From Anaerolineaceae bacterium (lineage in GTDB: Bacteria > Chloroflexota > Anaerolineae > Aggregatilineales > Phototrophicaceae): a stretch of DNA of 47,648 nt. Each line of letters begins with the position of its first letter. Position 1 is the first letter of the stretch. Below the pieces are notes generated by a model, which saw nothing but the letters and a program-made list of their open reading frames with translations, did not search any database and had not been told where the DNA came from. The position numbers were made by a program, and so were the translations under genes. This document shows, piece after piece, positions 15,776 to 24,043 of this stretch. Location: contig REDR01000094.1 of NCBI GenBank assembly GCA_007693385.1, forward strand, positions 1 to 47,648. Reading direction: 5' to 3'.

Positions 15776-16480
15776 TTAAGGTTGCCACCCGCCGCGCATA
15801 TTCTCATTTTTGGGCGTAGGGCGGGATGTATCCGGCGTGTTGGCGACGCAGACCGCCGCGATGTAGCCGTCGGCTGGCTCGACGTGGTACAGAGTCCAGC
15901 GCGTCACATCATCGCCCACCGCGCTCAACAGGCGCGGCGCTTCGTCCCGCCGCAATGTCACCGAGAAATCATGCAACGGTAACGCGAAGCCATCCCCTAC
16001 CGCTTTGATGTACGCTTCTTTGCGCGTCCAGCAGGTGTAAAACGCCGTCAATTGATCGTCCGGCGGCAACGCGAAGAGCGCCCGCCGTTCTGCTTCGGAA
16101 AAGCTGATGCGGGCGACGGTGGGCATATTGTCCATCGGGCGTACCCGCTCCACATCCGCGCCGATCTCGTGCCCAATACAGCCAGCCAGCAATAGCACGT
16201 CGTCGGCGTGCGATAGGTTGAAGCGCCAGTCGCTCCGGTGCGCGGCGTGCAGATGCGGCTTGCCGCGTTCGCCATAAGCGAACTGCACCGCCTCCGGCGT
16301 GATGTCCAGCAGGTCGGCCAGCCTCCGCCGCAGGAAGCCGCGCCCCACCGCGAAGCGCCGCCCCACCGCCGGATCGACGAAACGCGCCGCCCGTTCGCGC
16401 TCGTCCGGCGTCAACGTCGGCCATAGCGCATCGTATTGCGGCAATAATGCGCTGAAATGCGCGATCCATGTGTGAATCAT
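15776..16480 (-). CDS. 4'-phosphopantetheinyl transferase (Sfp/HetI/AcpT type)
   Basis: 234 residues from the ATG at 16480; an in-frame TTG ten codons upstream is less likely. The enzyme moves the phosphopantetheine arm of coenzyme A to a conserved Ser of acyl or peptidyl carrier proteins. Motifs: RFNLSHADD (87-94), the Mg-binding GADVERV (Asp109, Glu111) and [14 protein letters not shown] (Glu155, Lys159). Sfp-type size (double-domain) suggests it serves secondary-metabolite or fatty-acid carrier proteins; no such synthase is in the window. Divergent from galE with 127 bases between start codons. Confidence 0.9.
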   Translation of the reverse strand: MIHTWIAHFSALLPQYDALWPTLTPDERERAARFVDPAVGRRFAVGRGFLRRRLADLLDITPEAVQFAYGERGKPHLHAAHRSDWRFNLSHADDVLLLAGCIGHEIGADVERVRPMDNMPTVARISFSEAERRALFALPPDDQLTAFYTCWTRKEAYIKAVGDGFALPLHDFSVTLRRDEAPRLLSAVGDDVTRWTLYHVEPADGYIAAVCVANTPDTSRPTPKNENMRGGWQP

Positions 16481-16607
16481 ACCGTCTAAAAGCCCGATCA
16501 ACGTGTACAATACAGGTCAGCGCTATTGTAGCGGAGATTATCCGGCGGGGGCACGCTTGATCCCCGTATGCGTTCTCAATCAATCAAAATCAGGAGGAGA
16601 TTCACAC

Positions 16608-17594
16608 ATGGCGATTTTAGTGACGGGTGGGGCGGGCTATATCGGTAGTCATGTGGTGCAGTTGCTCATCGAAGGCGGGCATGAGGTGGTCGTGTTCGAT
16701 AATCTGTATGCCGGACATCGGGCGGCCATCCACAAAGCGGCGACGTTCGTACAGGGTGATTTGATGCAACCGGACGACATCGACGCGCTATTCGCGGCGC
16801 ACCAGTTCGACGGCATCATGCACTTCGCATCACATATTCAAGTCGGGGAGAGCATGACGCGGCCATTCAAGTATCTGCGCGATAACGTGGCCGGTTTGCT
16901 CAACCTGTTGCAGGCCGCCACCGCGCACGATGTCAAGCGCTTCATCCTGTCATCGACGGCGGCGCTATTCGACGATCCCGCCCGCGTGCCGATCAGCGAA
17001 GACGAACAACTGAATCCGGGCAGTGTATACGGCGAGACGAAATACATGGCGGAGCGCTTGCTCCGTTGGATGGATGAGATTTACGGCTTGAAATATTGCG
17101 CGTTGCGTTATTTCAATGCGTGCGGGGCGCATCCCGACGGCCACATCGGGGAAGACCACGACCCCGAGACGCATCTCATCCCGCTAACGCTGAAGGTGGC
17201 GCTCGGCCAGCGCGATCAAATCAGCGTGTTCGGCGACGATTACGACACGCCGGACGGGACGTGCATCCGCGATTATGTGCATGTGATGGACTTGGCGCAG
17301 GCGCACATTCTGGCGCTGGAGGCGATCCGCGATGGGCAGAGCCGCCGCTATAATCTGGGTAGCGGGCGCGGGTTCTCGGTGCTGGAGGTGATCGAGACGT
17401 GCCGCGCCGTGACCGGCCACGCGATTCCGGCGGTGATGGCGGAGCGTCGGGCGGGTGATTTGCCGCGTCTGGTGGCGGATAGCACGCGCATCAAATCCGA
17501 GTTGGGCTGGTCGCCGCAATACGACGATTTAGAGGCGATTGTGCGTACCGCGTGGCAGTGGCACAGCCAGCATCCCGACGGCTACGCCGACTGA
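16608..17594 (+). CDS. galE: UDP-glucose 4-epimerase
   Basis: 328 residues from the ATG at 16608, which follows AGGAGGAG; the open frame runs further upstream without support. It is an extended short-chain dehydrogenase: NAD motif [10 protein letters not shown] at 6-15, FDNL after strand 2, SSTAALF with the catalytic Ser/Thr near 116, and Y141-GET-K145. C-terminal motifs [16 protein letters not shown] and [15 protein letters not shown] are typical of GalE. It interconverts UDP-glucose and UDP-galactose for cell-surface sugars. Convergent with the membrane protein gene; no terminator hairpin between them. Confidence 0.94.
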   Translation: MAILVTGGAGYIGSHVVQLLIEGGHEVVVFDNLYAGHRAAIHKAATFVQGDLMQPDDIDALFAAHQFDGIMHFASHIQVGESMTRPFKYLRDNVAGLLNLLQAATAHDVKRFILSSTAALFDDPARVPISEDEQLNPGSVYGETKYMAERLLRWMDEIYGLKYCALRYFNACGAHPDGHIGEDHDPETHLIPLTLKVALGQRDQISVFGDDYDTPDGTCIRDYVHVMDLAQAHILALEAIRDGQSRRYNLGSGRGFSVLEVIETCRAVTGHAIPAVMAERRAGDLPRLVADSTRIKSELGWSPQYDDLEAIVRTAWQWHSQHPDGYAD

Positions 17595-17604
17595 GCGCGA
17601 CGGC

Positions 17605-18720
17605 CTATTTCTCGCGCTGGTCGTAATAGCAGATCGTATCACCCAGCGCACGGGCGATATAGAGCGCGGTGGTTTGCGCCGCGCTCATCTGCGCTGTCGG
17701 TCTCAGCGCGATGACGTAATCTTCGATGTGGTCGGCGTCCGCATGGCCGGGCATCGGCGGGTTGCCGGATGGCTCATGATAGACTATCCGGCGGAACGCG
17801 CCATCGGTCAGATGCAGGTTGATCTCGCTGTGGTCGATGACCACCTGACCGCGCCGCCGCCGTAAGATGTGGGTGACGTAAACCGATTCGATGGCGTCGG
17901 CGTCGATCTGACGGCGTTCGCGGTTGCCGTATAGCCAGACAACGCGCCCGCCCACCGCGTCGATCAATAGCCGGTTTGGTCTGTACGCGATGTCCAGCGC
18001 GGTATTGAGCGCGATGCCCAGCGTGATGAGCGCCGCGACCAGTCCCAGATATGGCAGTAGCTCCGGTGAGGGGAGCATGATGCCGGAGTTCGGCAAGGCT
18101 AGATCGCTCTGGATGGTGGCGACGGATAGCGCGACGTAGATCGCGGTCAGCAGACCGTACCACAGCAGGCGCAGATAGCGCCTGTTGCGCCAGCGCCGCG
18201 TCCGACTCAGTATGATGTTGTCGCCTGCGGCTTGCTCGACCAGCCATTCGTCCATGTCGATGGGCAAGGTGGGCAGGGGGGCATCCGGCGCGGGGGCGCT
18301 GGCGTCCGGCTGGCGCGGCGGCACAAAATTGAAGCGCACGCCGATGACGGCGGCTAGCTCTTCGCCGGATTGCTTCGCTAGCTCCGCGAATACATCCGGA
18401 TCAGGGTCCGGCCAGGTGGCGATCTCGCACCAGCGACTGCCGCGAATGGCGGCCAGTTCATCGACCAGTAACAGGCCAAGCATCCACGCCGCATCTTTAT
18501 GCGACCAGCCACACACCACCATCCGCACGTACTTTAGCGGCAACTTGCCCGCCGCCGGTAAGCGACGGCTTAGCGCGAATTCAGCGCTGAAGCGCAACGG
18601 CTGGCCGCCGGTGGCGCGTAACATCTCCGCTTCGCGGCCATGTTCGTTATAAGATAGCAAGCGCCATCCGTTGCTGTCCGATTGTATGATGCGGTTTTCG
18701 GCGGCGGAAATCTGGCTCAT
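17605..18720 (-). CDS. Uncharacterised two-TM membrane protein
   Basis: 371 residues, not recognised. Residues 1-180 are soluble and contain a Pro/Ala-rich linker (133-153); two hydrophobic segments at about 184-203 and 221-243 form a hairpin in the membrane; 250-371 is a soluble C-terminal domain with a beta-rich pattern (RVVWLYGNRERRQIDADAIESV) like the PH-type domains found after membrane hairpins in bacterial membrane proteins. Both soluble parts are predicted cytosolic because the basic run RRWRNRRYLR lies before the first TM. Ribosome binding site is poor. Likely its own transcript. Confidence 0.75.
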   Translation of the reverse strand: MSQISAAENRIIQSDSNGWRLLSYNEHGREAEMLRATGGQPLRFSAEFALSRRLPAAGKLPLKYVRMVVCGWSHKDAAWMLGLLLVDELAAIRGSRWCEIATWPDPDPDVFAELAKQSGEELAAVIGVRFNFVPPRQPDASAPAPDAPLPTLPIDMDEWLVEQAAGDNIILSRTRRWRNRRYLRLLWYGLLTAIYVALSVATIQSDLALPNSGIMLPSPELLPYLGLVAALITLGIALNTALDIAYRPNRLLIDAVGGRVVWLYGNRERRQIDADAIESVYVTHILRRRRGQVVIDHSEINLHLTDGAFRRIVYHEPSGNPPMPGHADADHIEDYVIALRPTAQMSAAQTTALYIARALGDTICYYDQREK

Positions 18721-18787
18721 GTTTTGCTTTTCTGGCTCGGCATGTTTTGTTTATGATTACGGGCGTTCATTATCGCAAACGTTACCG

Positions 18788-19249
18788 CTATTCACCAGTC
18801 CGCAACTGTGACTCGAGTTGCTGGACTTTGCCGAAGCGCCGCCGGTGTCTTTCCGCGTTGCTGAACCGCCCGTCAATGAAGGCCATCACCAGCGTTTCGG
18901 CCACATTGACGCCGATCACCCGTGCGCCCAGCGCCAACACGTTCATGTTGTCGTGTTCTACCCCCTGACGGGCGCTGTACGTGTCGTGGCAGACGGCGGC
19001 GTAGATGCCGTCGAATTTATTGGCGGCGATGCTCGCCCCGACGCCGCTACCGCAGATCAGCACGCCGCGTTCGGCTTGCCCGCGCCGGATGGCGTTGGCG
19101 AGGGCGGCGGCGCTATCAGGATAGTCGGCGGGGGTGTCGGCGCTATCGACGCCTAGATCGAGAATGTCGTGGCCGTGTCCGCGCAGGTAATCGGCCAGAT
19201 GCGCCTTGAGTGTGTAGCCCGCATGATCGCAGGCGAGTGCTAGTTTCAT
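18788..19249 (-). CDS. rpiB: Ribose-5-phosphate isomerase B
   Basis: 153 residues from the ATG at 19249 (AAAGG upstream; an in-frame GTG four codons earlier is possible). It interconverts ribulose 5-phosphate and ribose 5-phosphate in the pentose phosphate pathway. Signatures: ACDHAGYTLK with Asp8-His9 (phosphate/substrate binding), ICGSGVG with the catalytic-type Cys66 and anion hole, and CHDTYSA followed by EHDNMNVLALGAR. Length and motifs are standard for RpiB/LacAB. Alone, divergent from the relic and ATPase to the right. Confidence 0.95.
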   Translation of the reverse strand: MKLALACDHAGYTLKAHLADYLRGHGHDILDLGVDSADTPADYPDSAAALANAIRRGQAERGVLICGSGVGASIAANKFDGIYAAVCHDTYSARQGVEHDNMNVLALGARVIGVNVAETLVMAFIDGRFSNAERHRRRFGKVQQLESQLRTGE

Positions 19250-19283
19250 GAAATGTTTCACCTTTTAGAAATAATGTGCTACC

Positions 19284-19289
19284 ATTATA
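19284..19289 (-). promoter_or_regulatory. Probable -10 box of rpiB
   Basis: Perfect TATAAT on the minus strand, about 35 bases before the rpiB ATG; the -35 region is weak (AT-rich). On the plus strand the overlapping TATACT may serve a rightward transcript across the methyltransferase relic. Confidence 0.45.
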
Positions 19290-19325
19290 CTGATAAACAC
19301 CTGTTGATAATTGTATGGAATAACG

Positions 19326-19406
19326 ATGACAAATTTAAGCCCCGACATGATTCATCAAGGCGATTGTCTGGATGTGCTGGCGACAAAAAACGATATACTG
19401 ATATGA
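19326..19406 (+). pseudogene. 5' relic of a DNA methyltransferase gene
   Basis: A 26-codon frame reads MTNLSPDMIHQGDCLDVLAT and then KNDILI before TGA. The IHQGDCLDVLAT part is what one sees at the N-terminus of N4/N6 (beta-class) DNA methyltransferases, just before the usual LPDxSxDLIxxDPPY. Similarity stops abruptly at about 19385, next to an A6 run, and no later methyltransferase motif appears in any frame. The simplest reading is a deletion that removed the rest of the enzyme and brought its start next to the ATPase gene. It could also be chance similarity over 14 residues. Confidence 0.5.
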
Positions 19407-19464
19407 TTGAACCGATCAACAGTGGTAATCTTGATCTGGAATAGTGAGTTTTGGAGCTGGAAAT

Positions 19465-22182
19465 ATGCCTTTTATCGAAGCGCCTACCACCTTCTATCTA
19501 GGCCGCAAGGTAGACCCCAATAGCAAGAAGTTGACCGAAGATGTCGTCTATTACGACTCGCGTGATTTAACCACGCACGCCGTCGTCGTCGGCATGACCG
19601 GTAGCGGCAAGACCGGCCTGTGCATCACCATGCTAGAGGAAGCCATCCTCGACAACATCCCGGCCATCGTGATTGACCCGAAGGGCGACATCACCAATCT
19701 ATTGTTGAACTTCCCGCAGTTGCGCCCGCAAGATTTCCAGCCATGGATCAACGACGACGACGCCCGCCGCGCCGGTATGGATATTCCGGCGTATTCGGCG
19801 GATGTGGCGCAACGCTGGCGCGATGGGCTGGGGAGCTGGGGCATCGTGCCGGAGCGCGTCAAGTGGTTGCAGATCGCCGCGCAGAAGAGCATCTTCACGC
19901 CGGGCAGTGACGCCGGTCTGCCGGTCAGCATCCTCGCCTCGCTACGGTACCCGCGTGAGGGCTGGGCGGGCAACGAAGAAGCCATCCGCGAGAAAGTCAA
20001 CGGCATCACCACCGCGCTTCTGGCATTGGCCGGAATCAATGCCCAGCCGGTCAAAGACAATGAGCATGTGCTGGTCGCCAATATCATCGAAAATGCGTGG
20101 CGGCAAAATCAAGACCTGACGCTAGAGGATGTCATCACGCAGGTACAAACCCCGCCCTTCGAGAAGCTGGGCGTGTTGCCGATTGATAAATTCATGTCGG
20201 AACGCAAACGCTTCAATCTGGCGATGGAGTTGAACAACATCATCGCATCGCCTAGCTTCCGCGATAGCTGGCTACAGGGGCAATCGCTCGATATGCAGAA
20301 TCTACTGTATCAGGAGAATGGCCGCCCGCGTGTGTCCATCTTCTACACCGCGCACCTGAACGACGCGGAGCGCATGTTCATCAATACGCTGATACTGGAA
20401 AATATGCTCAGTTGGATGCGGACGCTTAGCGGCACAACCACCCTGCGGGCGATCCTGTACATTGACGAGATGTTCGGTTACTTCCCGCCGTATCCCAAGA
20501 ACCCGCCGACTAAAGACCCCATCCTGCGCCTGTTGAAGCAAGCGCGGGCGTTCGGCATCGGCTTGATCCTCGCCACGCAGAACCCGGGCGATCTGGATTA
20601 CAAAGGGCTATCCAACGCGGGGACGTGGTTCATCGGGCGTCTGCAATCGGATAATGACCGCGCCCGCGTGATGGATGGCCTGCGCGAGATGGCGAGCGCT
20701 GATGATGATATGGACTTGCGGGCGGTATCTTCCATGATTTCCGATGTCGCGCCGCGTGTGTTCTTGATGCGTAATGTCCATGACGAAGAAAGCCCGCTAT
20801 TGGTGCATAGTCGCTGGGCGATGAGCTTTTTGCGCGGGCCGTTGACACGCCAGCAGATCGGCCTGTTGATGCGCGACCAGCGCCAGAAGCTCCTGCAAAA
20901 GCTGGCGGAGAAGTACGGCCAGCAACATCAAACCGCGTGGCAACAACACGCTGGCATGACATCGCGCTATGGCAATGCGCCGCAAGGCTCACCGCAGAAT
21001 CCGCCCGGCTTGCCGCCCGGAATGCCGCCCGGCCTGCCATCTGGCAACACCCCGCCGCCGACCTTGCCCGGCCAGCCCGCGCCCGCCTTCGGCGCACAGT
21101 CCGCGCCACCGCCCCCGCCGCCATCAGGCGGGCAGACCAGCATCCAGCCCGCCGCCGGACGCTCACTCGGCAATGCGCCGCAAGGGTTCAACAATAGCCC
21201 GTCGGCGTTGTCGTCCAGCATCGCGCAGTATTTCGTGCCGCCGCGCATCAACAGCCAGCAGGCCGTCGGCGGTTGGCAACAATCGGGCACGATGGCGATG
21301 CAAACACAGGGCGCTCAACTGGTGTATCAGCCGATGCTGTTGGCGCAGGCGCTCGTCCGCTATCAAGACCGCAAGGCGGGCATCTACACGGCGCGGGTGT
21401 TCTGCTATGCCGTGCCCGATATACGCTCGGCGGGGCTGGTACACTGGCAAGAACACAAGACCGAGCCGATCAACGCCCGCGAGGTTCAAAGCAAGCCGCT
21501 ACCGAATACGTTCTTCGCGGATGTGCCGGGCGGATTGATGGATAGCCGCCGCTTGACCGCGCTCAAGCGCGAAGTGACCGATATGCTATACAACACCGCG
21601 TTGCTGGTCGTGCCCTTCAACCCGGATTTGAAAGTGTACGGCGATCCCGACGCGGAGTTCAGCGAGTTTCAATCGCAGGTGCAAATCTCCGCCCGTGAAC
21701 AGCGCGACGCCGAAATGGACAAGCTGGCGGAGCAATACGCCAACCAGATTCAGCGCTTAGAAGCCGACCTCAACCGGCGCGAGCGTCAGTTAGCGGCGAC
21801 CAAGAAAGAACTGCGTGACCGCAAACGCGAAGAACTGTTCACCACCGGCGAGGCGTTGCTCAGCCTGTGGCGCGGGCGCACCAACTACACGCTATCGCGC
21901 ATGAGCCGCGCCACGCGCTACCGCCGCCAGACCACCGCCGACATTAGCGGTTCGCACGAGACGCTGGAAACTCTGGAGCGGCAAATCGCCGAAAAAGAGC
22001 AGGAATTCGAGGGCAAGCTACACGAAGTCAGCGAAAAGTGGGCGCATATCGCCAACAACACGCAGGAACACGTCATCAATCCGTTCAAGAAAGACATCCA
22101 GCTAGAGCTATTCGGCGTCGGTTGGATGCCGATGTGGTACACCATCAACAACGGCCAGCCGGTGGTCATCAAGGCGTTTTGA
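19465..22182 (+). CDS. HerA/VirB4-type P-loop ATPase with Pro-rich linker and coiled coil
   Basis: 905 residues from the ATG at 19465, which has GGAG eight bases upstream; a GTG at 19444 is also in frame. Walker A GMTGSGKT (43-50), Walker B YIDEMFGY (Asp334-Glu335), and the sensor-like ARAFGIGLILATQNPGDLDY identify the HerA/FtsK superfamily, close to DUF87-type and conjugative-transfer ATPases. After the ATPase core (to about 490) comes a Gly/Pro-rich linker (about 510-565), then a second domain, a charged coiled coil (about 750-800), and a short C-terminal domain. No TM. Such ATPases pump or remodel DNA or protein; partner genes such as NurA or a nuclease are absent, so the substrate is open. 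Confidence 0.85.
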   Translation: MPFIEAPTTFYLGRKVDPNSKKLTEDVVYYDSRDLTTHAVVVGMTGSGKTGLCITMLEEAILDNIPAIVIDPKGDITNLLLNFPQLRPQDFQPWINDDDARRAGMDIPAYSADVAQRWRDGLGSWGIVPERVKWLQIAAQKSIFTPGSDAGLPVSILASLRYPREGWAGNEEAIREKVNGITTALLALAGINAQPVKDNEHVLVANIIENAWRQNQDLTLEDVITQVQTPPFEKLGVLPIDKFMSERKRFNLAMELNNIIASPSFRDSWLQGQSLDMQNLLYQENGRPRVSIFYTAHLNDAERMFINTLILENMLSWMRTLSGTTTLRAILYIDEMFGYFPPYPKNPPTKDPILRLLKQARAFGIGLILATQNPGDLDYKGLSNAGTWFIGRLQSDNDRARVMDGLREMASADDDMDLRAVSSMISDVAPRVFLMRNVHDEESPLLVHSRWAMSFLRGPLTRQQIGLLMRDQRQKLLQKLAEKYGQQHQTAWQQHAGMTSRYGNAPQGSPQNPPGLPPGMPPGLPSGNTPPPTLPGQPAPAFGAQSAPPPPPPSGGQTSIQPAAGRSLGNAPQGFNNSPSALSSSIAQYFVPPRINSQQAVGGWQQSGTMAMQTQGAQLVYQPMLLAQALVRYQDRKAGIYTARVFCYAVPDIRSAGLVHWQEHKTEPINAREVQSKPLPNTFFADVPGGLMDSRRLTALKREVTDMLYNTALLVVPFNPDLKVYGDPDAEFSEFQSQVQISAREQRDAEMDKLAEQYANQIQRLEADLNRRERQLAATKKELRDRKREELFTTGEALLSLWRGRTNYTLSRMSRATRYRRQTTADISGSHETLETLERQIAEKEQEFEGKLHEVSEKWAHIANNTQEHVINPFKKDIQLELFGVGWMPMWYTINNGQPVVIKAF

Positions 22183-22211
22183 TTGATCGCCCGATAGCCT
22201 GTGGGAATGCA

Positions 22212-22235
22212 GGGGCGCGACGCCGCGCCCCTTTT
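22212..22235. terminator. Terminator between the ATPase and proline dehydrogenase genes
   Basis: GGGGCGCG/CGCGCCCC perfect eight-base stem with four-base loop and TTTT after it on the plus strand. It lies between two convergent stop codons (22182 and 22239), so it ends the ATPase transcript; it could also slow the opposite one. Confidence 0.88.
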
Positions 22236-22238
22236 GCG

Positions 22239-23162
22239 TTAGGCGCGGAACACGCTCCGCACGAAGAACCACAGATTCGCCGGACGCTCGGCCAGCCGTC
22301 GCATGAAATACGGATACCACGCTTCACCGAACGGCACATAAACGCGCATACGATGGCCGTCGGCGGCTAACTGGTGATGGCGGGCGGTGCGGATGCCATA
22401 AAGCATCTGGAACTCGTAGCCATCACGCGGGACGTTATGCGCGGCGATGTATTCCAGCGCGGCGGCGATCATCTGCTCGTCATGTGTGGCGATGTCCAGA
22501 TAAGCGGGCGGGGTGTGCGCCAGAAACTCGCGCATGATGGCGATGAATTGCGCGTCTACGTCGCGTTTGTCGGGGTAGGCGACGCTTTCCGGCTCCAGAT
22601 ACGCGCCCTTCACCAGCCGGATGCGGGCACCCTCCGCCGCGAATTGGCGCATGTCGTCCGCCGTGCGGCGGAGCATGGATTGTGTCACGGTGGCGACGTT
22701 ATCAAAGCCGTGTTCATCGCGCAGTTGCCGGTACATGCGGAACGTCGTCTCGACATACGCGCTACTCTCGGTGTCGATGTTGACGCTGATGCCGTGCGGT
22801 TGCGCGGCGGCTAGAATCTGCCGGAGGTTGTCGAAGCACAGCGACTCGCTGATGTCGAGGCCGAGATGGGTGAGCTTCAGCGATAGGCTGGCGTCCAGCC
22901 CGCCCGCGTTGATCTGCTCGATGAGGCGGCAATACATGGCGACGACGGCTGATGTGTCGTCGGCGTCGGTCACGCTTTCGCCTAGATAGTCCAGCGTGAC
23001 GCACAGCCCCGCCGCGTTCAGTTCCCGTGCGGTGTCGATGGCTTCCGCCAGCGTCTCACCGGCGATGAAGCGCCGCGCCACCCGTCGGGCGATGAAGAAG
23101 CGCGACACCAGCGCCCGCGCCCATCCCGCACCGGATAAGTACAGCAGAATCCGTCGTAACAT
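22239..23162 (-). CDS. putA: Proline dehydrogenase (monofunctional PutA/PRODH)
   Basis: 307 residues, standard for the single-domain FAD enzyme that oxidises proline to pyrroline-5-carboxylate and passes electrons to the quinone pool. Motifs: SLKLTHLGLD, RIRLVKGAY, ATHDEQMI, and the C-terminal EFQMLYGIR and RVYVPFGEAWYPYFMRRLAERPAN with the arginines that hold the proline carboxylate. AAAGGA precedes the ATG. No P5C dehydrogenase gene is next to it. It lies downstream of lexA in the same direction, behind a hairpin, so is probably a separate unit. Confidence 0.94.
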   Translation of the reverse strand: MLRRILLYLSGAGWARALVSRFFIARRVARRFIAGETLAEAIDTARELNAAGLCVTLDYLGESVTDADDTSAVVAMYCRLIEQINAGGLDASLSLKLTHLGLDISESLCFDNLRQILAAAQPHGISVNIDTESSAYVETTFRMYRQLRDEHGFDNVATVTQSMLRRTADDMRQFAAEGARIRLVKGAYLEPESVAYPDKRDVDAQFIAIMREFLAHTPPAYLDIATHDEQMIAAALEYIAAHNVPRDGYEFQMLYGIRTARHHQLAADGHRMRVYVPFGEAWYPYFMRRLAERPANLWFFVRSVFRA

Positions 23163-23199
23163 GGCATAACGTCCTTTCGTTGTTGCGGACGATCTGCCA

Positions 23200-23237
23200 A
23201 CAGCCCGCCGCTAATCATCAGGCAGAGCGCGGGCTGT
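23200..23237 (-). terminator. Hairpin after lexA
   Basis: ACAGCCCGC (23200-23208) and GCGGGCTGT (23229-23237) form a perfect nine-base stem right after the lexA stop. There is no T-run, so it is a weak or factor-assisted terminator. TCTGCC (23193-23198) can instead pair with GGCAGA (23221-23226), excluding the first stem. Confidence 0.45.
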
Positions 23238-23245
23238 GTCGTCCG

Positions 23246-23926
23246 CTAATCGACGCGGCGTACCACACATAGCACTTTGCCCTGAACGCGGCAATCCGTC
23301 CCTTGCACGTAGATCGGCTCCATCGTCGGGTGTGCCGGTTGCAGGCGCACGCGCATCCCCTCCTGATAAAAATATTTGAGCGTCGTCTCTTCACGATCCG
23401 TCAGCCAGACCGCCACCATGTCGCCGTTTTGCGCGGTGTCGGTATGGCGCAGGACGACAATATCGCCATCTTGAATCATCGCGTCGGTCATGGAGTCGCC
23501 ACTGACGCGCAGGGCGTAGGTCTCCGTCGGGTTAACCCCGCCCAGAAACGAACGCGGAATTTCCAGCATGTTTTCTTCGTCGGCGTAGGCTGTTTCCGGA
23601 ATATGGATCGGCTCTCCGGCGACGATCTGCCCGATTAACGGCACACCCGGAAAGCGCTCCGCGCCTTTTTCTGATTTGCGAACGCTGTTGCGTCCGTTGG
23701 GGATGGCGCGTACCAGACGCAGGCCGCGTGCTTTGGAATCACTGCGCTCGATGAAGCCATGCTCGACCAGCTTATTCAGATTGTAGTTGACGACAGATGT
23801 CGAGAAGATGTCGGTGGCTTCGCCGATTTCGCGGATAGTGGGGGGATAGCCGTATTCATCGAAGTAGCGATCCATAAAACGCAGGATGTTACGTTGTCTC
23901 TCGGATAATTTGCTAAAACTTTTCAT
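23246..23926 (-). CDS. lexA: LexA, SOS repressor and self-cleaving protease
   Basis: 226 residues. Winged helix at 1-70 (LSERQRNILRFMDRYFDEYG, PPTIREIGEATD) and a peptidase S24 domain at 95-226. Self-cleavage site Ala103-Gly104 in IVAGEPI, catalytic Ser145 in VSGDSM and Lys184 in TTLKYF. RecA filaments on single-stranded DNA trigger cleavage and derepression of repair genes. The recognition-helix region (STSVVNYNLNKL) differs from E. coli, and the operator type found upstream is GAAC-N4-GTTC. GAAGG lies nine bases before the ATG. Confidence 0.97.
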   Translation of the reverse strand: MKSFSKLSERQRNILRFMDRYFDEYGYPPTIREIGEATDIFSTSVVNYNLNKLVEHGFIERSDSKARGLRLVRAIPNGRNSVRKSEKGAERFPGVPLIGQIVAGEPIHIPETAYADEENMLEIPRSFLGGVNPTETYALRVSGDSMTDAMIQDGDIVVLRHTDTAQNGDMVAVWLTDREETTLKYFYQEGMRVRLQPAHPTMEPIYVQGTDCRVQGKVLCVVRRVD

Positions 23927-23953
23927 GGCAAAATGCCTTCGACTAAATGTTCG

Positions 23954-23965
23954 GAATACTTGTTC
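23954..23965. promoter_or_regulatory. LexA operator 2 (one mismatch)
   Basis: GAAT-ACTT-GTTC, one base off GAAC-N4-GTTC, covering the predicted transcription start. Its centre is 22 bases from operator 1, two helical turns, so both dimers would sit on the same face of the DNA. Confidence 0.65.
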
Positions 23966-23967
23966 GC

Positions 23968-23996
23968 ATTATAGCGAACGGGCGTTCCGTTGTCAA
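23968..23996 (-). promoter_or_regulatory. lexA promoter (consensus sigma-70)
   Basis: On the minus strand TTGACA (23996-23991), a spacer of exactly 17 bases, and TATAAT (23973-23968): a perfect match to consensus. Transcription would start near 23961, giving a leader of about 35 bases. The LexA box fills the spacer. Confidence 0.92.
23976..23987. promoter_or_regulatory. LexA operator 1
   Basis: GAAC-GGGC-GTTC, a perfect GAAC-N4-GTTC palindrome inside the 17-base promoter spacer. LexA bound here would block RNA polymerase, so lexA is autoregulated. Confidence 0.9.
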
Positions 23997-24043
23997 ATAC
24001 GCCGACATAGGCGGGAGCGCAACGAATTGCGCCCCCTGTTCGT

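Noticed and set aside
19253-19444. 63-codon plus-strand frame before the ATPase
   Set aside because: No recognisable similarity or ribosome binding site; it crosses the rpiB promoter and the methyltransferase relic in another frame.
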